The translations under genes and the position numbers were made by a program. From contig CAKUVD010000008.1 of NCBI GenBank assembly GCA_934695325.1, positions 62,001 through 126,000 of the forward strand: a stretch of 64,000 nt of DNA, in the 5' to 3' direction. Under the pieces are notes generated by a model. It saw only the letters and a list, made by a program, of their open reading frames with translations, was not told the origin of the DNA and searched no databases. The stretch is from an uncultured Bacteroidales bacterium. GTDB taxonomy: Bacteria > Bacteroidota > Bacteroidia > Bacteroidales > UBA932. How positions within the stretch are numbered: the first letter of the stretch is position 1; every line of letters starts with the position of its first letter. This document shows, one piece after another, positions 1 through 8,344 of the stretch.

Positions 1-538
1 CGCCGATGTGGTGAGGCGGGCGCAGGAGGCCGGGTATTCCGAGCCTGATCCGCGTCTGGACTTGAGCGGCAGGGATGTGCTTCGCAAGTTGCTTATACTG
101 TCTCGCGAGGCTGGTGCCGAAATCGACGAGGCTGATGTGGACATCAGTCCGATTATCGGGCCGGAGTTCTTCAGCGGCAAGGTTCCGGAGTTCTACGAGA
201 TGCTTGCTGCGCACGAGGCCGATTTCGCGGCATCGTACCGTGCTGCTGCAGACAATGGACTGAGACAGAGGTTCGTGGCTTCGCTGGTCGCAGAGCCTGT
301 CGAGGTCAATGCGGATGCCGCGGCTGCCGGCGCGGAAGTTTCCCGGAGTGCGGTCCGCTACAAGGCTTCGATGGGATTGCAGTCCGTCGGGCCTGACAGT
401 CCTCTGTACAACCTCTGCGGCACGGACAATGCGGCATTGATATGGACATCGTTCTATCCGTCTCCGCTCGTGGTCCAGGGGGCCGGTGCGGGTGCGTATC
501 AGACGGCGTCCGGTGTGCTGAATGACATCCTGATGTAG
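1..538 (+). CDS. thrA: Aspartokinase/homoserine dehydrogenase, C-terminal part (5' truncated by window)
   Basis: The open frame runs in from the left edge (frame starting at base 2) and ends at TAG 536-538. What is visible is the C-terminal part of a homoserine dehydrogenase catalytic domain. It has the signature GYSEPDPRLDLSGRDVLRK, the typical spacer, and the NADP/substrate-side ending PLVVQGAGAGAYQTASGVLNDIL. The enzyme reduces aspartate-semialdehyde to homoserine in threonine/methionine synthesis. In Bacteroidales this domain is usually fused to an N-terminal aspartokinase (ThrA), but the kinase part lies outside the window, so a stand-alone homoserine dehydrogenase cannot be excluded. 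The next gene, asd, starts 30 bases downstream and makes the substrate of this enzyme, so the two are probably cotranscribed. Confidence 0.88.
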   Translation, partial: ADVVRRAQEAGYSEPDPRLDLSGRDVLRKLLILSREAGAEIDEADVDISPIIGPEFFSGKVPEFYEMLAAHEADFAASYRAAADNGLRQRFVASLVAEPVEVNADAAAAGAEVSRSAVRYKASMGLQSVGPDSPLYNLCGTDNAALIWTSFYPSPLVVQGAGAGAYQTASGVLNDILM

Positions 539-568
539 TTTTTAGGAAATACAAATAGATTCTAAGAT

Positions 569-1576
569 ATGAAAGTAGCAGTAGTAGGTGTCACCGGACT
601 GGTGGGCACCAGAATGATGGAAGTGCTGGAGGAGAGGAATTTTCCTGTTACGGAGTTCCTTCCTGTGGCTTCAGAGCGTTCAGTGGGACGCAAAGTGACA
701 TTCAATGGCAGGGAATACACGGTGATCAGTGCCGATGAGGCGATTGCAGCGAAGCCGGACTTGGCGATTTTCTCCGCAGGCGGCGGCCCGTCAAAGGAGC
801 TGGCGCCGAGGTTTGCTGCCGTAGGATGCCGCGTGGTGGACAATTCGTCTTGCTGGCGTATGGACCCGACCAAGAAACTCGTCGTTCCTGAGGTCAATGC
901 AGATGTCCTCACGGCTGATGACTATATCATCGCCAACCCGAACTGTTCCACTATCCAGATGATGCTGCCTCTTGCGCCGCTTCATAGGGCTTACCGCATA
1001 AAGAGAATCGTTGTCTCTACATATCAGAGCGTCACGGGCGCCGGCAACAAGGCCGTGGCTCAGATGGAGGCTGAACGTGGCGGTGCCAAGTGGGGCGAGT
1101 ACGAGGCCAAGTTCCCTTATCCTATCGACCAGAACATCATCCCTCATATAGATGACTTCACGGAGAACGGCTATACGAAGGAGGAGATGAAGATGGTCAA
1201 TGAGACGCATAAGATCCTGGGTGACGATACCATAGGCGTTTCGGCGACTACCGCCAGAGTTCCTGTCATCGGAGGACATTCCGAGTCCATAAATCTGGAG
1301 CTTGAGAAGGATTTCGACCTGGCTGACGTCCGCAGGATGTGGGAGGAGATGCCTGGCGTGACCGTGCAGGATGACCCTGCAAATAAGGTGTATCCGATGT
1401 GCCGTTACGCCCTCGGTCACGATGATGTGTTCGTAGGCCGTCTGCGCAGGGACTTCTCCATAAAGTCAGGCCTTAACTTCTGGTGCGTGTCTGACAATAT
1501 CCGCAAGGGTGCCGCCACCAATGCCGTTCAGATAGCCGAGGTCCTGCTCCGGAAGGGCTTCCTGTCGAGGGAGTAG
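569..1576 (+). CDS. asd: Aspartate-semialdehyde dehydrogenase
   Basis: The 335-residue protein is full length for the family. It begins with the Rossmann motif VVGVTGLVG near residues 5-13 and has the catalytic cysteine in NPNCSTIQ (Cys126). It also has the conserved YQSVTGAGN segment and the substrate-binding RVPVIGGHSESINLE region. It converts aspartyl-4-phosphate to aspartate-4-semialdehyde with NADPH in the cytoplasm, the branch-point step for lysine, threonine and methionine. It lies 30 bases after thrA in the same direction, which supports an aspartate-family operon. The ATG at 569 is the natural start, because the Rossmann strand begins at once. Nothing unusual in the sequence. Confidence 0.96.
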   Translation: MKVAVVGVTGLVGTRMMEVLEERNFPVTEFLPVASERSVGRKVTFNGREYTVISADEAIAAKPDLAIFSAGGGPSKELAPRFAAVGCRVVDNSSCWRMDPTKKLVVPEVNADVLTADDYIIANPNCSTIQMMLPLAPLHRAYRIKRIVVSTYQSVTGAGNKAVAQMEAERGGAKWGEYEAKFPYPIDQNIIPHIDDFTENGYTKEEMKMVNETHKILGDDTIGVSATTARVPVIGGHSESINLELEKDFDLADVRRMWEEMPGVTVQDDPANKVYPMCRYALGHDDVFVGRLRRDFSIKSGLNFWCVSDNIRKGAATNAVQIAEVLLRKGFLSRE

Positions 1577-1640
1577 CAATCCTCCAGGCCACGCTCCTGA
1601 CGATTCGTTCCACTGGCACGACCTGGAGGTGTGTGTTGCT
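1575..1640. terminator. Long inverted repeat after asd, possible terminator
   Basis: CCTCCAGG at 1581-1588 is matched by CCTGGAGG at 1622-1629. Outside this, AGCAA at about 1575-1579 faces TTGCT near 1636-1640. The loop is about 33 bases and there is no run of T directly after the stem. It begins at the asd stop codon, so a terminator or mRNA-stabilising hairpin is the simplest reading. A small palindromic repeat is the alternative. Confidence 0.4.
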
Positions 1641-1660
1641 TGTGAGGTATGGCTATAGTT

Positions 1661-1724
1661 CACAAGTTTGGGAATTTTTCTCTCACAAGTTTGGGAATTT
1701 TTCTCTCACAAGTTTGGGAATTTT
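1661..1724 (+). repeat. 23-bp tandem repeat, 2.8 copies, upstream of ATPase gene
   Basis: Two identical, directly adjacent 23-bp units occupy 1661-1683 and 1684-1706. An 18-base third copy (CACAAGTTTGGGAATTTT) sits at 1707-1724. The array ends 38 bases before the ATG of the ATPase gene at 1763. The period is not a multiple of three and no frame is maintained, so it is not coding. Each copy carries AGTTTGGG, which resembles part of a Bacteroidetes promoter element. An iterated operator or promoter for the ATPase gene is plausible but not shown. Confidence 0.85.
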
Positions 1725-1762
1725 ATGAAAATAATGTATTTTTACATCATAAATAAAATCTT

Positions 1763-3028
1763 ATGGGAGAATATCTTAAACGCTATATAGAGAAAGAGAT
1801 CGAGCGAAAGCTGAAATCTTCAGGAGTTGTGCTTGTGAGCGGCCCTAAATTCTGCGGGAAAACTACGACATCCTCACTCTTCGCGAAGAGCCAGATTAAG
1901 CTTAATACATATCAATCTATATCTATTGCGAGATTGGAGCCGCGTAATGTGCTGAAAGGTTCACAGCCGAGGCTTATAGATGAATGGCAGACGGTTCCTG
2001 ATATATGGAATGCTGCAAAGGAATGGATAGATGCGAACCCTGGTTTCGGGCAGTTCATATTGACCGGGAGCAGTACTCCCGCGGACAAGACAAGAATATA
2101 CCACTCTGGTGCCGGGCGTATCGTAACATTGATGATGCATCCTATGAGTCTATATGAATCGGGTGATTCAAAGGGTACGGTCGCCTTGTCGGAACTCTTT
2201 TATGATCCCAATTATTCCGTATTTGATATGAATGATGAAAATGAGCTTGCCGATATGGCTTACCTGCTATGTCGAGGCGGCTGGCCGTTATCACTGGTGT
2301 CTGAGCGGGAAGTGGCATTGGATGTGACGAGAAACTATTATAATGGTCTTTTCAATTTTGATAACAGTGAAAATGCCAAGTTCAGGAATAAGAAGCCGGA
2401 AGTGCTGAGAATGATTTTAAGAAGTTATGCGAGAAACATATCTACGGAGGCATCGTATCAGACTTTGATGGATGATGTGATAAAATCCAATAACCGCTCG
2501 TCTTTTGACGCCAAGACGTTTGACGACTATATGGATGCACTGAAGGATCTGTATATTCTGGAGGATATAGACGCATGGAATCCAAACCTCCGGAGCAAGA
2601 CGGTTGTAAGAACTACGGCTACAAGGCATTTTGTCGATACTTCCATTGCTTGTTGTGCTTTAGGGATTTCTCCTGCGGATTTGATGAATGACTTGAATTC
2701 GTTCGGGCTGTTCTTTGAGGATATGGCTGTACGTGATTTAAAAATCTATGCAAAGGCTTTGCATGGTACGATCAAGCACTATCGTGATAGCAGGGGGCTG
2801 GAGAGTGATGCCGTGATCCATTTGGATGATGGCAGATGGGCGTTGGCCGAAATAAAACTTGGCGGTGAGCATCTGATAAATGAAGGTGCGGCACATCTTC
2901 TGAAAATACGCAATGATATAGATTCCACAAAGGGACCGGCGTTTATGATGATAGTGACAGCTACCGGTCCGGCATATCGGAGAGAGGACGGCATTTATGT
3001 GGTTCCTCTCAATTGCTTGAAGGCGTGA
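1763..3028 (+). CDS. AAA_14/DUF4143 family ATPase
   Basis: A 421-residue stand-alone ATPase. The P-loop GPKFCGKT is at residues 27-34 and a Walker B-like LIDEW at 71-75, followed by a sensor-like FILTGSST segment. The C-terminal half fits DUF4143, with a PD-(D/E)XK-like core ending in ALAEIKLGGE near residue 363. Such proteins are very numerous in Bacteroidales and their function is not established; roles in defence, toxin-antitoxin-like or selfish behaviour have been discussed. The gene is a single unit with no operon partner, is visibly AT-richer than asd, contains no copy of the GTCAATG heptamer, and is preceded by a private tandem repeat. All this is compatible with lateral acquisition. 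The ATG at 1763 is favoured because the helix before the P-loop starts there. Confidence 0.85.
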   Translation: MGEYLKRYIEKEIERKLKSSGVVLVSGPKFCGKTTTSSLFAKSQIKLNTYQSISIARLEPRNVLKGSQPRLIDEWQTVPDIWNAAKEWIDANPGFGQFILTGSSTPADKTRIYHSGAGRIVTLMMHPMSLYESGDSKGTVALSELFYDPNYSVFDMNDENELADMAYLLCRGGWPLSLVSEREVALDVTRNYYNGLFNFDNSENAKFRNKKPEVLRMILRSYARNISTEASYQTLMDDVIKSNNRSSFDAKTFDDYMDALKDLYILEDIDAWNPNLRSKTVVRTTATRHFVDTSIACCALGISPADLMNDLNSFGLFFEDMAVRDLKIYAKALHGTIKHYRDSRGLESDAVIHLDDGRWALAEIKLGGEHLINEGAAHLLKIRNDIDSTKGPAFMMIVTATGPAYRREDGIYVVPLNCLKA

Positions 3029-3063
3029 TTTTGCCGTTAGAAAAAGTCTGGGAGCAGGGGACA

Positions 3064-3144
3064 ATGGGCACATATAGCTGGGTGCGTACAGGCTATGCCG
3101 CGAATGGGGTAAACATCGGAATAGCAATATCCTTGCGCAAGTAA
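3064..3144 (+). pseudogene. Possible 3' gene remnant or short ORF
   Basis: An open frame from within the end of the ATPase gene reaches TAA at 3142-3144. The piece starting at ATG 3064 is 26 residues and ends in GVNIGIAISLRK. It looks like the end of a longer protein, for example a displaced gene 3' end, but I do not recognise the family and it may be chance. Nothing else is seen between 3029 and 3164. Confidence 0.15.
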
Positions 3145-3164
3145 TCAACATCAGGACTGAATAA

Positions 3165-3205
3165 ACAGAAATCAGAGCCGGCAGGACGCCGGCTCTGATT
3201 TCTGT
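3165..3205. terminator. Perfect 18-bp stem hairpin terminator
   Basis: The arms 3165-3182 and 3188-3205 are exact reverse complements around a 5-base loop (AGGAC). The hairpin lies between the rightward ATPase gene and the leftward EEP gene, whose stop is at 3210. Read on the minus strand the stem is followed by TTTATT. It most likely terminates the long minus-strand operon and may act in both directions. Confidence 0.85.
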
Positions 3206-3209
3206 TGGT

Positions 3210-4163
3210 TTATAGCTTCATCTCCACGAGGATAGGGTAGTGGTCTGACGGGTTGCAGAATCCGTGCAGGCCGCGCGGGTCGCGAGACGATGTGGCGAAG
3301 CCGTCGTGGATAATCTCGGCCGAGCGTACTCTCTTGAACAGCGGCTCCGTCATATAGATGAAGTCGATGCGCTTTCCGGAGAAGGTGCTCTTCTGGAAGG
3401 CTCCCTGGTGAAGCCTCTCCACAACGTCTATATAAGGCGTGTGCTCCCTGACATAGTCGTGTACGAGGAATGCCTTGTCGTCTTCCGCATAGCCGTATTC
3501 GTAATTGTCCACACGTGACTTGGCATTGAAGTCACCGAGCATCATCCAGTATTGCGAAGCCGCTTCAGGTACGCTTCCTATGGTCTGGCTGCAGATGTAC
3601 TCCATTTCGGTGGCGCGGAACATATCCCCCTCCTGTGCGGCTGCGCTTGCGCTCTTGTCCGTGGCTAGATAGCCGTACTTGAAAGGCCAGGTGTGCAGGG
3701 TGACAATGTTGAGAGTCTTTCCTCCGACTTCTATCTGAGCCCATCCTGCGCCGTGCACCACCACAATATCGTCACCGTTGCCGTTCACGCGCTTCACGAT
3801 ACGTATCGGGTAGCGTGATGTTATCACCTGTGGGAAGGTGTCCCTCTTTCCGCATACCAGCACGTACTGATGCCCGTATCTTCGTGCAAGCAGGTCCCAG
3901 TTCCACGGAAGGTAAGCCTCCTCGCATCCTGCCATCTTCACATCGGTATCTGTTCGGTAACGCGACTCCGCCTCGCACCAGACGCAGATGTCCGGGTCTG
4001 ACGACTTGACGAACTCCACGAAATTGTCATAATTGTTTCCCTGGTCGGACCACATCCCGTTCTGGATGTTCCAGTACAGGACTTTCAAGTCCCTGCCCGC
4101 CGCCGGAATGGCCAGCAGCAGGACAAAGACTGAAAGAAGCAATGTCAATGCTTTCCTTTTCAT
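3210..4163 (-). CDS. Secreted endonuclease/exonuclease/phosphatase (EEP) family enzyme
   Basis: A 317-residue protein with a cleavable signal peptide (MKRKALTLLLSVFVLLLAIPAAG) and a complete EEP fold. The motifs in order are YWNIQNG, the metal-binding Glu in WCEAE, LHTW, GDFNAKS, IDFIY and the terminal catalytic SDHYP. The superfamily cleaves phosphodiester or phosphomonoester bonds with Mg2+ (DNases, sphingomyelinases, inositol phosphatases); the substrate is unknown here. The gene is the last of the locus 1 operon, 7 bases after the DUF4886 lipoprotein gene, so it probably works outside the cytoplasm on the ligand of that system. A close relative, about half identical by eye, lies at 51189-52142. 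Confidence 0.88.
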   Translation of the reverse strand: MKRKALTLLLSVFVLLLAIPAAGRDLKVLYWNIQNGMWSDQGNNYDNFVEFVKSSDPDICVWCEAESRYRTDTDVKMAGCEEAYLPWNWDLLARRYGHQYVLVCGKRDTFPQVITSRYPIRIVKRVNGNGDDIVVVHGAGWAQIEVGGKTLNIVTLHTWPFKYGYLATDKSASAAAQEGDMFRATEMEYICSQTIGSVPEAASQYWMMLGDFNAKSRVDNYEYGYAEDDKAFLVHDYVREHTPYIDVVERLHQGAFQKSTFSGKRIDFIYMTEPLFKRVRSAEIIHDGFATSSRDPRGLHGFCNPSDHYPILVEMKL

Positions 4164-4170
4164 ATAAAGC

Positions 4171-7100
4171 TTACTTCATTATCGTTACCTGATACGGGTT
4201 CTCCAGTGCATAGCGAGCAGCCTGGAGAGCAATAGGGGCATTGGCGTCTGTCACAGGTGTGGAATAACTGCCGGATGTCGTGCTCGCATTGCTGTATCTG
4301 TAGGAGTTCTTGTCAAGCTTCACATTGTCGAAGGACGGAGAGATGAGCTTCTCGAACATCATACAGGCGGCTGCGTACCGGCTGATGCCGTAGTCCATAT
4401 GGTAGCCGTCTCGTGTGAGGCACATTCCATTGTTAAGTGAGGATGTCCTCAGGTTCTGCAGACAGGTGCCCGTAGCGATGACATCCTTGAAAGGAATGTC
4501 GGCCATCAGTTTTTTCGTCATTGACACGATTACATTGTACATCTCTTCCGTGGTGGTGAAATTGACCTGGCCTCGGTCTGCGGTGGCAATTTTGTTCATA
4601 TCGTGGTAAGCCTGTGACATTATGAAGTAGAAGTCAGGAGTCTTCTCCGGGCAGTCTGCTTTTACTTTGTCCACAAGTCCCTGGAATGCAGCCTTCTGGC
4701 TTGCTGTCCAGTCCCAGGCGACGGCGCGTCCTGTGTGTTCCTGGATGGTGACGATGTCCCACTTGTCGCTTGATACGATTTCGTGCAGGCTGTGCCCGGT
4801 GACATCTGTCCACGTGGTCGCACCGTTCTCGCATCTGTAGCAATGATAGTCTACCGAAGAGCTGTAGCCGTCATTGTACTCATAGACACGGCGGCCGCCG
4901 TAGTACATATGATAGAGCTTGATGTCCTTTATCCCGGCAGCGGCGAGCATACCAGGAAGATGCTCTACGGCATCCTTGGTGAAGCTGTTGCCGATGAAGA
5001 GAATCTTCAGCTTCGCGTTCGACTCCACTGGCTGCTCAGGCTCCTTCGTCCCGATGAGATAGGTAATGTCGGTCAATGTTGATTTGACCGAGCCCTGCAG
5101 GCCGAGATAGTTTATCTTTGCCGCATCGGTATATTCATCCTGAACGCCCTTGCCATCATTGTAAGTCCCGACTGTTCCTCCGGCAACGCAGCTGGTCCAG
5201 GAAGCCGCACCGCTGTTGTACGCCCAGAAGAGGCCGCGGTACTTGCTGTCAGTCCGCACATTGCCGTAGTTCGCACAGCGGCTGAACTCGCAGTTGTTGG
5301 CAAGGTTTGCGATACCGGCTGTCCTGGCGCTTGTGGTGGATGTGATGTCGCCGTAGTTGATGCACCCTGTAAGGGATGATACGTTAGCCACGTTGCAGGC
5401 GATGTTGCCGATACGTCCCTTGTCCGGGCCAGGGCAGGTGTTCAGCTGGTTTCCCTTGTTTATGCAGTTCACCAGCTTTGTCCTGCGGTTAGCGGCTGCG
5501 CATATTCCTGCGGTACGGCAAGTCGCTGAGGTCATATTGCCCTCGTTCGAGCAGTCTGATACCGTCACGAAATGCTGGGTGTCGGCAGTAGCAGTGCCGA
5601 ATCCCAGGATGCCGGCGATGTGGAATGCTGCGGCTCCGCTCTGGTTGTTCCCGTCAAGGTTCTCAGCGATGATTTCGCCGAAATTGTCCACGCTGTCGAT
5701 TATGATGTCCTGATTTTCAGTGAAGGCATAGCCGATGAGCGCCATGAACTGGGCTGCATTGTTCGCGCCGGTCTTGCTCCTGAACGTCATAGGCGCATAG
5801 CTGTGAACGTCGCGCACTGTGCCGTCATATACGAGTCCTGCGATTACACCGTGTGAGGTGCCTTTTCCTGGCGCCTCCACCAGAAGCGAGCAGCTGGACT
5901 CGAAGATGAAGTTCTCCACTACCGCACCAGGCCCGATGACACCGAAGAGGCCGAATGTCCCTTCTGCCGCGGATACGGTGCTGTGCATCTTGAAGTTCCG
6001 GATCTTGTAGCCCTGGCCGTTGAACTTACCTGTGAACATCGGTCCGGTCACTGTCAGCTTGTTGCTTGCATTGACGAAAGTCGCATTTCCGATAGGGGTC
6101 CACTCCTTTACAGAAGACATGTCGATGTCATTGAGCAGATTGACTCCGCCAGCCTCGTCCTGCCACTTCTCCAGGGATTCACCTGCATTGACAGCGGCAG
6201 CGAACTCGACGAAGTCCTGGGCGGAAGCGATGCCCTTGGTCAGGGTCTCTCCGGCGAAGACATTGCCGTCGGTCAGTGAAGGCTGGGTCTTAGGGGTGAA
6301 ATAGACGTATGAACCGAAGTTCTCGGCAGTGATTGCGACCACCTTGCTGTCGTCGGAATAAGGGCCGATCTTGCCTCCTATCTTGTTGTTCCTGACTGCG
6401 CAGGTCTTGTTGTTCGTGTTGGCCACGATGATGGCGATGAACTTCTTCGTTGCGTCTTTTGCGTTGAAGATGTCGGAACGTACAGAACCATAGTTCTCGC
6501 AGCCCTCGACTACGCAGGAGTTGTCATTGGTCTGGCCGACGATTCCTCCGGCATATCCCTGGGTCGTGTTTCCGGCTACTGCGAATGTGATGTTACCCTT
6601 GTTTACGCAGTTGATTGCGGAAGTCTGGACGTTCAGTGCCGATACGATTCCTGCCACACGTGTGTTGGATGCCTTGGTGTCGGTATTGGTGATGTCTGCG
6701 TAGTTCTTGCAGCCCTCGACTGTGGCGTTCTTATTCAATGTAGCCACGACTCCGGCGTTACGTGAAGCCTGTACATTCATCTCGCCATAGTTGTCGCAGG
6801 CCTTCACGAGGACCCTGAGGGCGGAAGATGCTGATTCAGCGTATCCTACTACGCCTCCGATGGAGAATGCCGTGCCGCCGTTCTTTGTGTTGACGGTGTT
6901 CACGGACTTGAAGGAGCCGAAGTTGGAACTGTTCGTTACCTGTGACAGGATTTCACCCTGTGAGAATACGGAACCGGCCACGCCGCCGAATCTCTGGCTG
7001 ACGTTATCTGCGCCTCCGGATATGTCGAATGATGCTGATGAAGAGCAATGATCCACTGTGGAGTTCACTACGGCGCCAGCTATTGCTCCGCCGCTTGTGA

Positions 7101-8343
7101 GCTTGGATGAGGATGATGAGAGCGATGAGCCTTCGCCGATGTTCACATCCTTCACCGTGGCGCCGGAGAGCACTCCGAAGAGACCGCAGGCCGTTCCGGC
7201 AGGAGCGTCGGCGGCGACAGTCATCTTCAAGCCTTTGATTGTATGGTTCTGTCCGTAGAATGTACCCTTGAATGCAGCGCCGCTGACGACGGTGCCGGAG
7301 AAGGTGCCGTTTCCGATAGGAGTCCAGTCCTTGACTGAGGTCAGGTCAATGTCCTTTTCCAGATAGACTTCCATATTCTCGGAACCGTCCTGTGCATTGA
7401 CACCCTTCGCGAATCTTACGAGCTCATCGGCCGTGCTGATGAGAACCTTGGTGTCCCTTGCCTTGTCGAAGAACACCGGGCGGAGTACCGTCACCTTGTC
7501 CAGGTCTGTCGCCATCATTATGAGGTGTCCGGACTCGAAATCACTCCCGAATGTTACGGAGACCTCTTTCGCCGTTTTGTCCAGAACTGCATTGACGGAC
7601 TTCGCTTCTGCGATGGCTACGATGGCGCCGTCAGCCTTGCTGCCTGTCACTTCATAGCCTATCTTGAGAGTCTGTCCAAGGTTGGAAATGGTGAGGTTCA
7701 ATGCTGTAGAGAGGCTGAGATTCAGCTCGTTCTGTACAGGGACTGTGAACGTGCTGCCGTTCCCGAGGGTCACTGACAGGTTTCCTTCGGCGTCCTTCGA
7801 CACAGCCTTGAATATGGATGTGCTGCCGTCGGATGCCTCGATAGGATTTCCGTTGGCATCGAGAATCCTCTGTCCGTCCACTGCCCAGTATCCCTGCTCG
7901 TCTATGGAGATGACAGGAGTCCTTCCCGCAACCGGTACCGGCTTTCCGTCAATGAGAATGTCGCTGGTCTGCCCACCTGTGGTCAATGTCCAGTAGTACA
8001 GGCCGTTGTCATCCTTGCGGACACCCAGTACCGGGACATTTATCATCTGGTCCATCGCTGCGATGACCATTGTCTTCTCTTCGTTCTTGCTGTCAAGATA
8101 TGTGATGGTATAGCTTCCGTCGCTGTTCTTCTCGACGGATGTCACCACATTGCCGGAGGTCAGAAGCCCGAGGGACTCCACTTGCCTGTTCGCATCGTCT
8201 ATCCTGGACTGCAGAGCCGCTATCTTTTCCTTTACGGCTTCTATCCTGCTGTCCAGGCCGCTGTCATCAAATGAGCAGCCTATGGCGCAGAGCGCAGTCG
8301 CCAGGGTAATCAAAAAATATGTTATCCGTTTCATCATCTTCAT
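4171..8343 (-). CDS. Large surface lipoprotein: DUF4988 + two GLUG-like arrays + DUF4886
   Basis: I place the start at ATG 8343 (MKMMKRITYF), which gives a lipoprotein signal ending in AIGC and a 1390-residue protein. An upstream in-frame ATG at 8412 would overlap the preceding gene and lacks a signal peptide. After the lipid-anchored Cys comes a short coiled coil (about residues 30-60) and a DUF4988-type domain to about 200. Two similar beta-rich arrays follow near 320-690 and 720-1080. Each opens with a DIDL/DIDM..WTPIG segment and continues with GLUG-like repeats (CxNxGxI-type units). The last 280 residues are DUF4886, an SGNH-hydrolase-like domain beginning LKILFIGNSFT. It is probably an outer-membrane surface protein that binds and perhaps deacylates a glycan. 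It lies one base after the upstream gene. Confidence 0.82.
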   Translation of the reverse strand: MKMMKRITYFLITLATALCAIGCSFDDSGLDSRIEAVKEKIAALQSRIDDANRQVESLGLLTSGNVVTSVEKNSDGSYTITYLDSKNEEKTMVIAAMDQMINVPVLGVRKDDNGLYYWTLTTGGQTSDILIDGKPVPVAGRTPVISIDEQGYWAVDGQRILDANGNPIEASDGSTSIFKAVSKDAEGNLSVTLGNGSTFTVPVQNELNLSLSTALNLTISNLGQTLKIGYEVTGSKADGAIVAIAEAKSVNAVLDKTAKEVSVTFGSDFESGHLIMMATDLDKVTVLRPVFFDKARDTKVLISTADELVRFAKGVNAQDGSENMEVYLEKDIDLTSVKDWTPIGNGTFSGTVVSGAAFKGTFYGQNHTIKGLKMTVAADAPAGTACGLFGVLSGATVKDVNIGEGSSLSSSSSKLTSGGAIAGAVVNSTVDHCSSSASFDISGGADNVSQRFGGVAGSVFSQGEILSQVTNSSNFGSFKSVNTVNTKNGGTAFSIGGVVGYAESASSALRVLVKACDNYGEMNVQASRNAGVVATLNKNATVEGCKNYADITNTDTKASNTRVAGIVSALNVQTSAINCVNKGNITFAVAGNTTQGYAGGIVGQTNDNSCVVEGCENYGSVRSDIFNAKDATKKFIAIIVANTNNKTCAVRNNKIGGKIGPYSDDSKVVAITAENFGSYVYFTPKTQPSLTDGNVFAGETLTKGIASAQDFVEFAAAVNAGESLEKWQDEAGGVNLLNDIDMSSVKEWTPIGNATFVNASNKLTVTGPMFTGKFNGQGYKIRNFKMHSTVSAAEGTFGLFGVIGPGAVVENFIFESSCSLLVEAPGKGTSHGVIAGLVYDGTVRDVHSYAPMTFRSKTGANNAAQFMALIGYAFTENQDIIIDSVDNFGEIIAENLDGNNQSGAAAFHIAGILGFGTATADTQHFVTVSDCSNEGNMTSATCRTAGICAAANRRTKLVNCINKGNQLNTCPGPDKGRIGNIACNVANVSSLTGCINYGDITSTTSARTAGIANLANNCEFSRCANYGNVRTDSKYRGLFWAYNSGAASWTSCVAGGTVGTYNDGKGVQDEYTDAAKINYLGLQGSVKSTLTDITYLIGTKEPEQPVESNAKLKILFIGNSFTKDAVEHLPGMLAAAGIKDIKLYHMYYGGRRVYEYNDGYSSSVDYHCYRCENGATTWTDVTGHSLHEIVSSDKWDIVTIQEHTGRAVAWDWTASQKAAFQGLVDKVKADCPEKTPDFYFIMSQAYHDMNKIATADRGQVNFTTTEEMYNVIVSMTKKLMADIPFKDVIATGTCLQNLRTSSLNNGMCLTRDGYHMDYGISRYAAACMMFEKLISPSFDNVKLDKNSYRYSNASTTSGSYSTPVTDANAPIALQAARYALENPYQVTIMK

Positions 8344-8344
8344 T

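Noticed and set aside
791..1420. Long antisense frame (209 codons) within asd
   Set aside because: asd is an unambiguous full-length enzyme on the plus strand; the antisense frame is a by-product of its codon use.
1661..1724. CRISPR-like reading of the 23-bp repeats
   Set aside because: The units are directly adjacent without spacers and no cas gene is present, so it is a simple tandem repeat.
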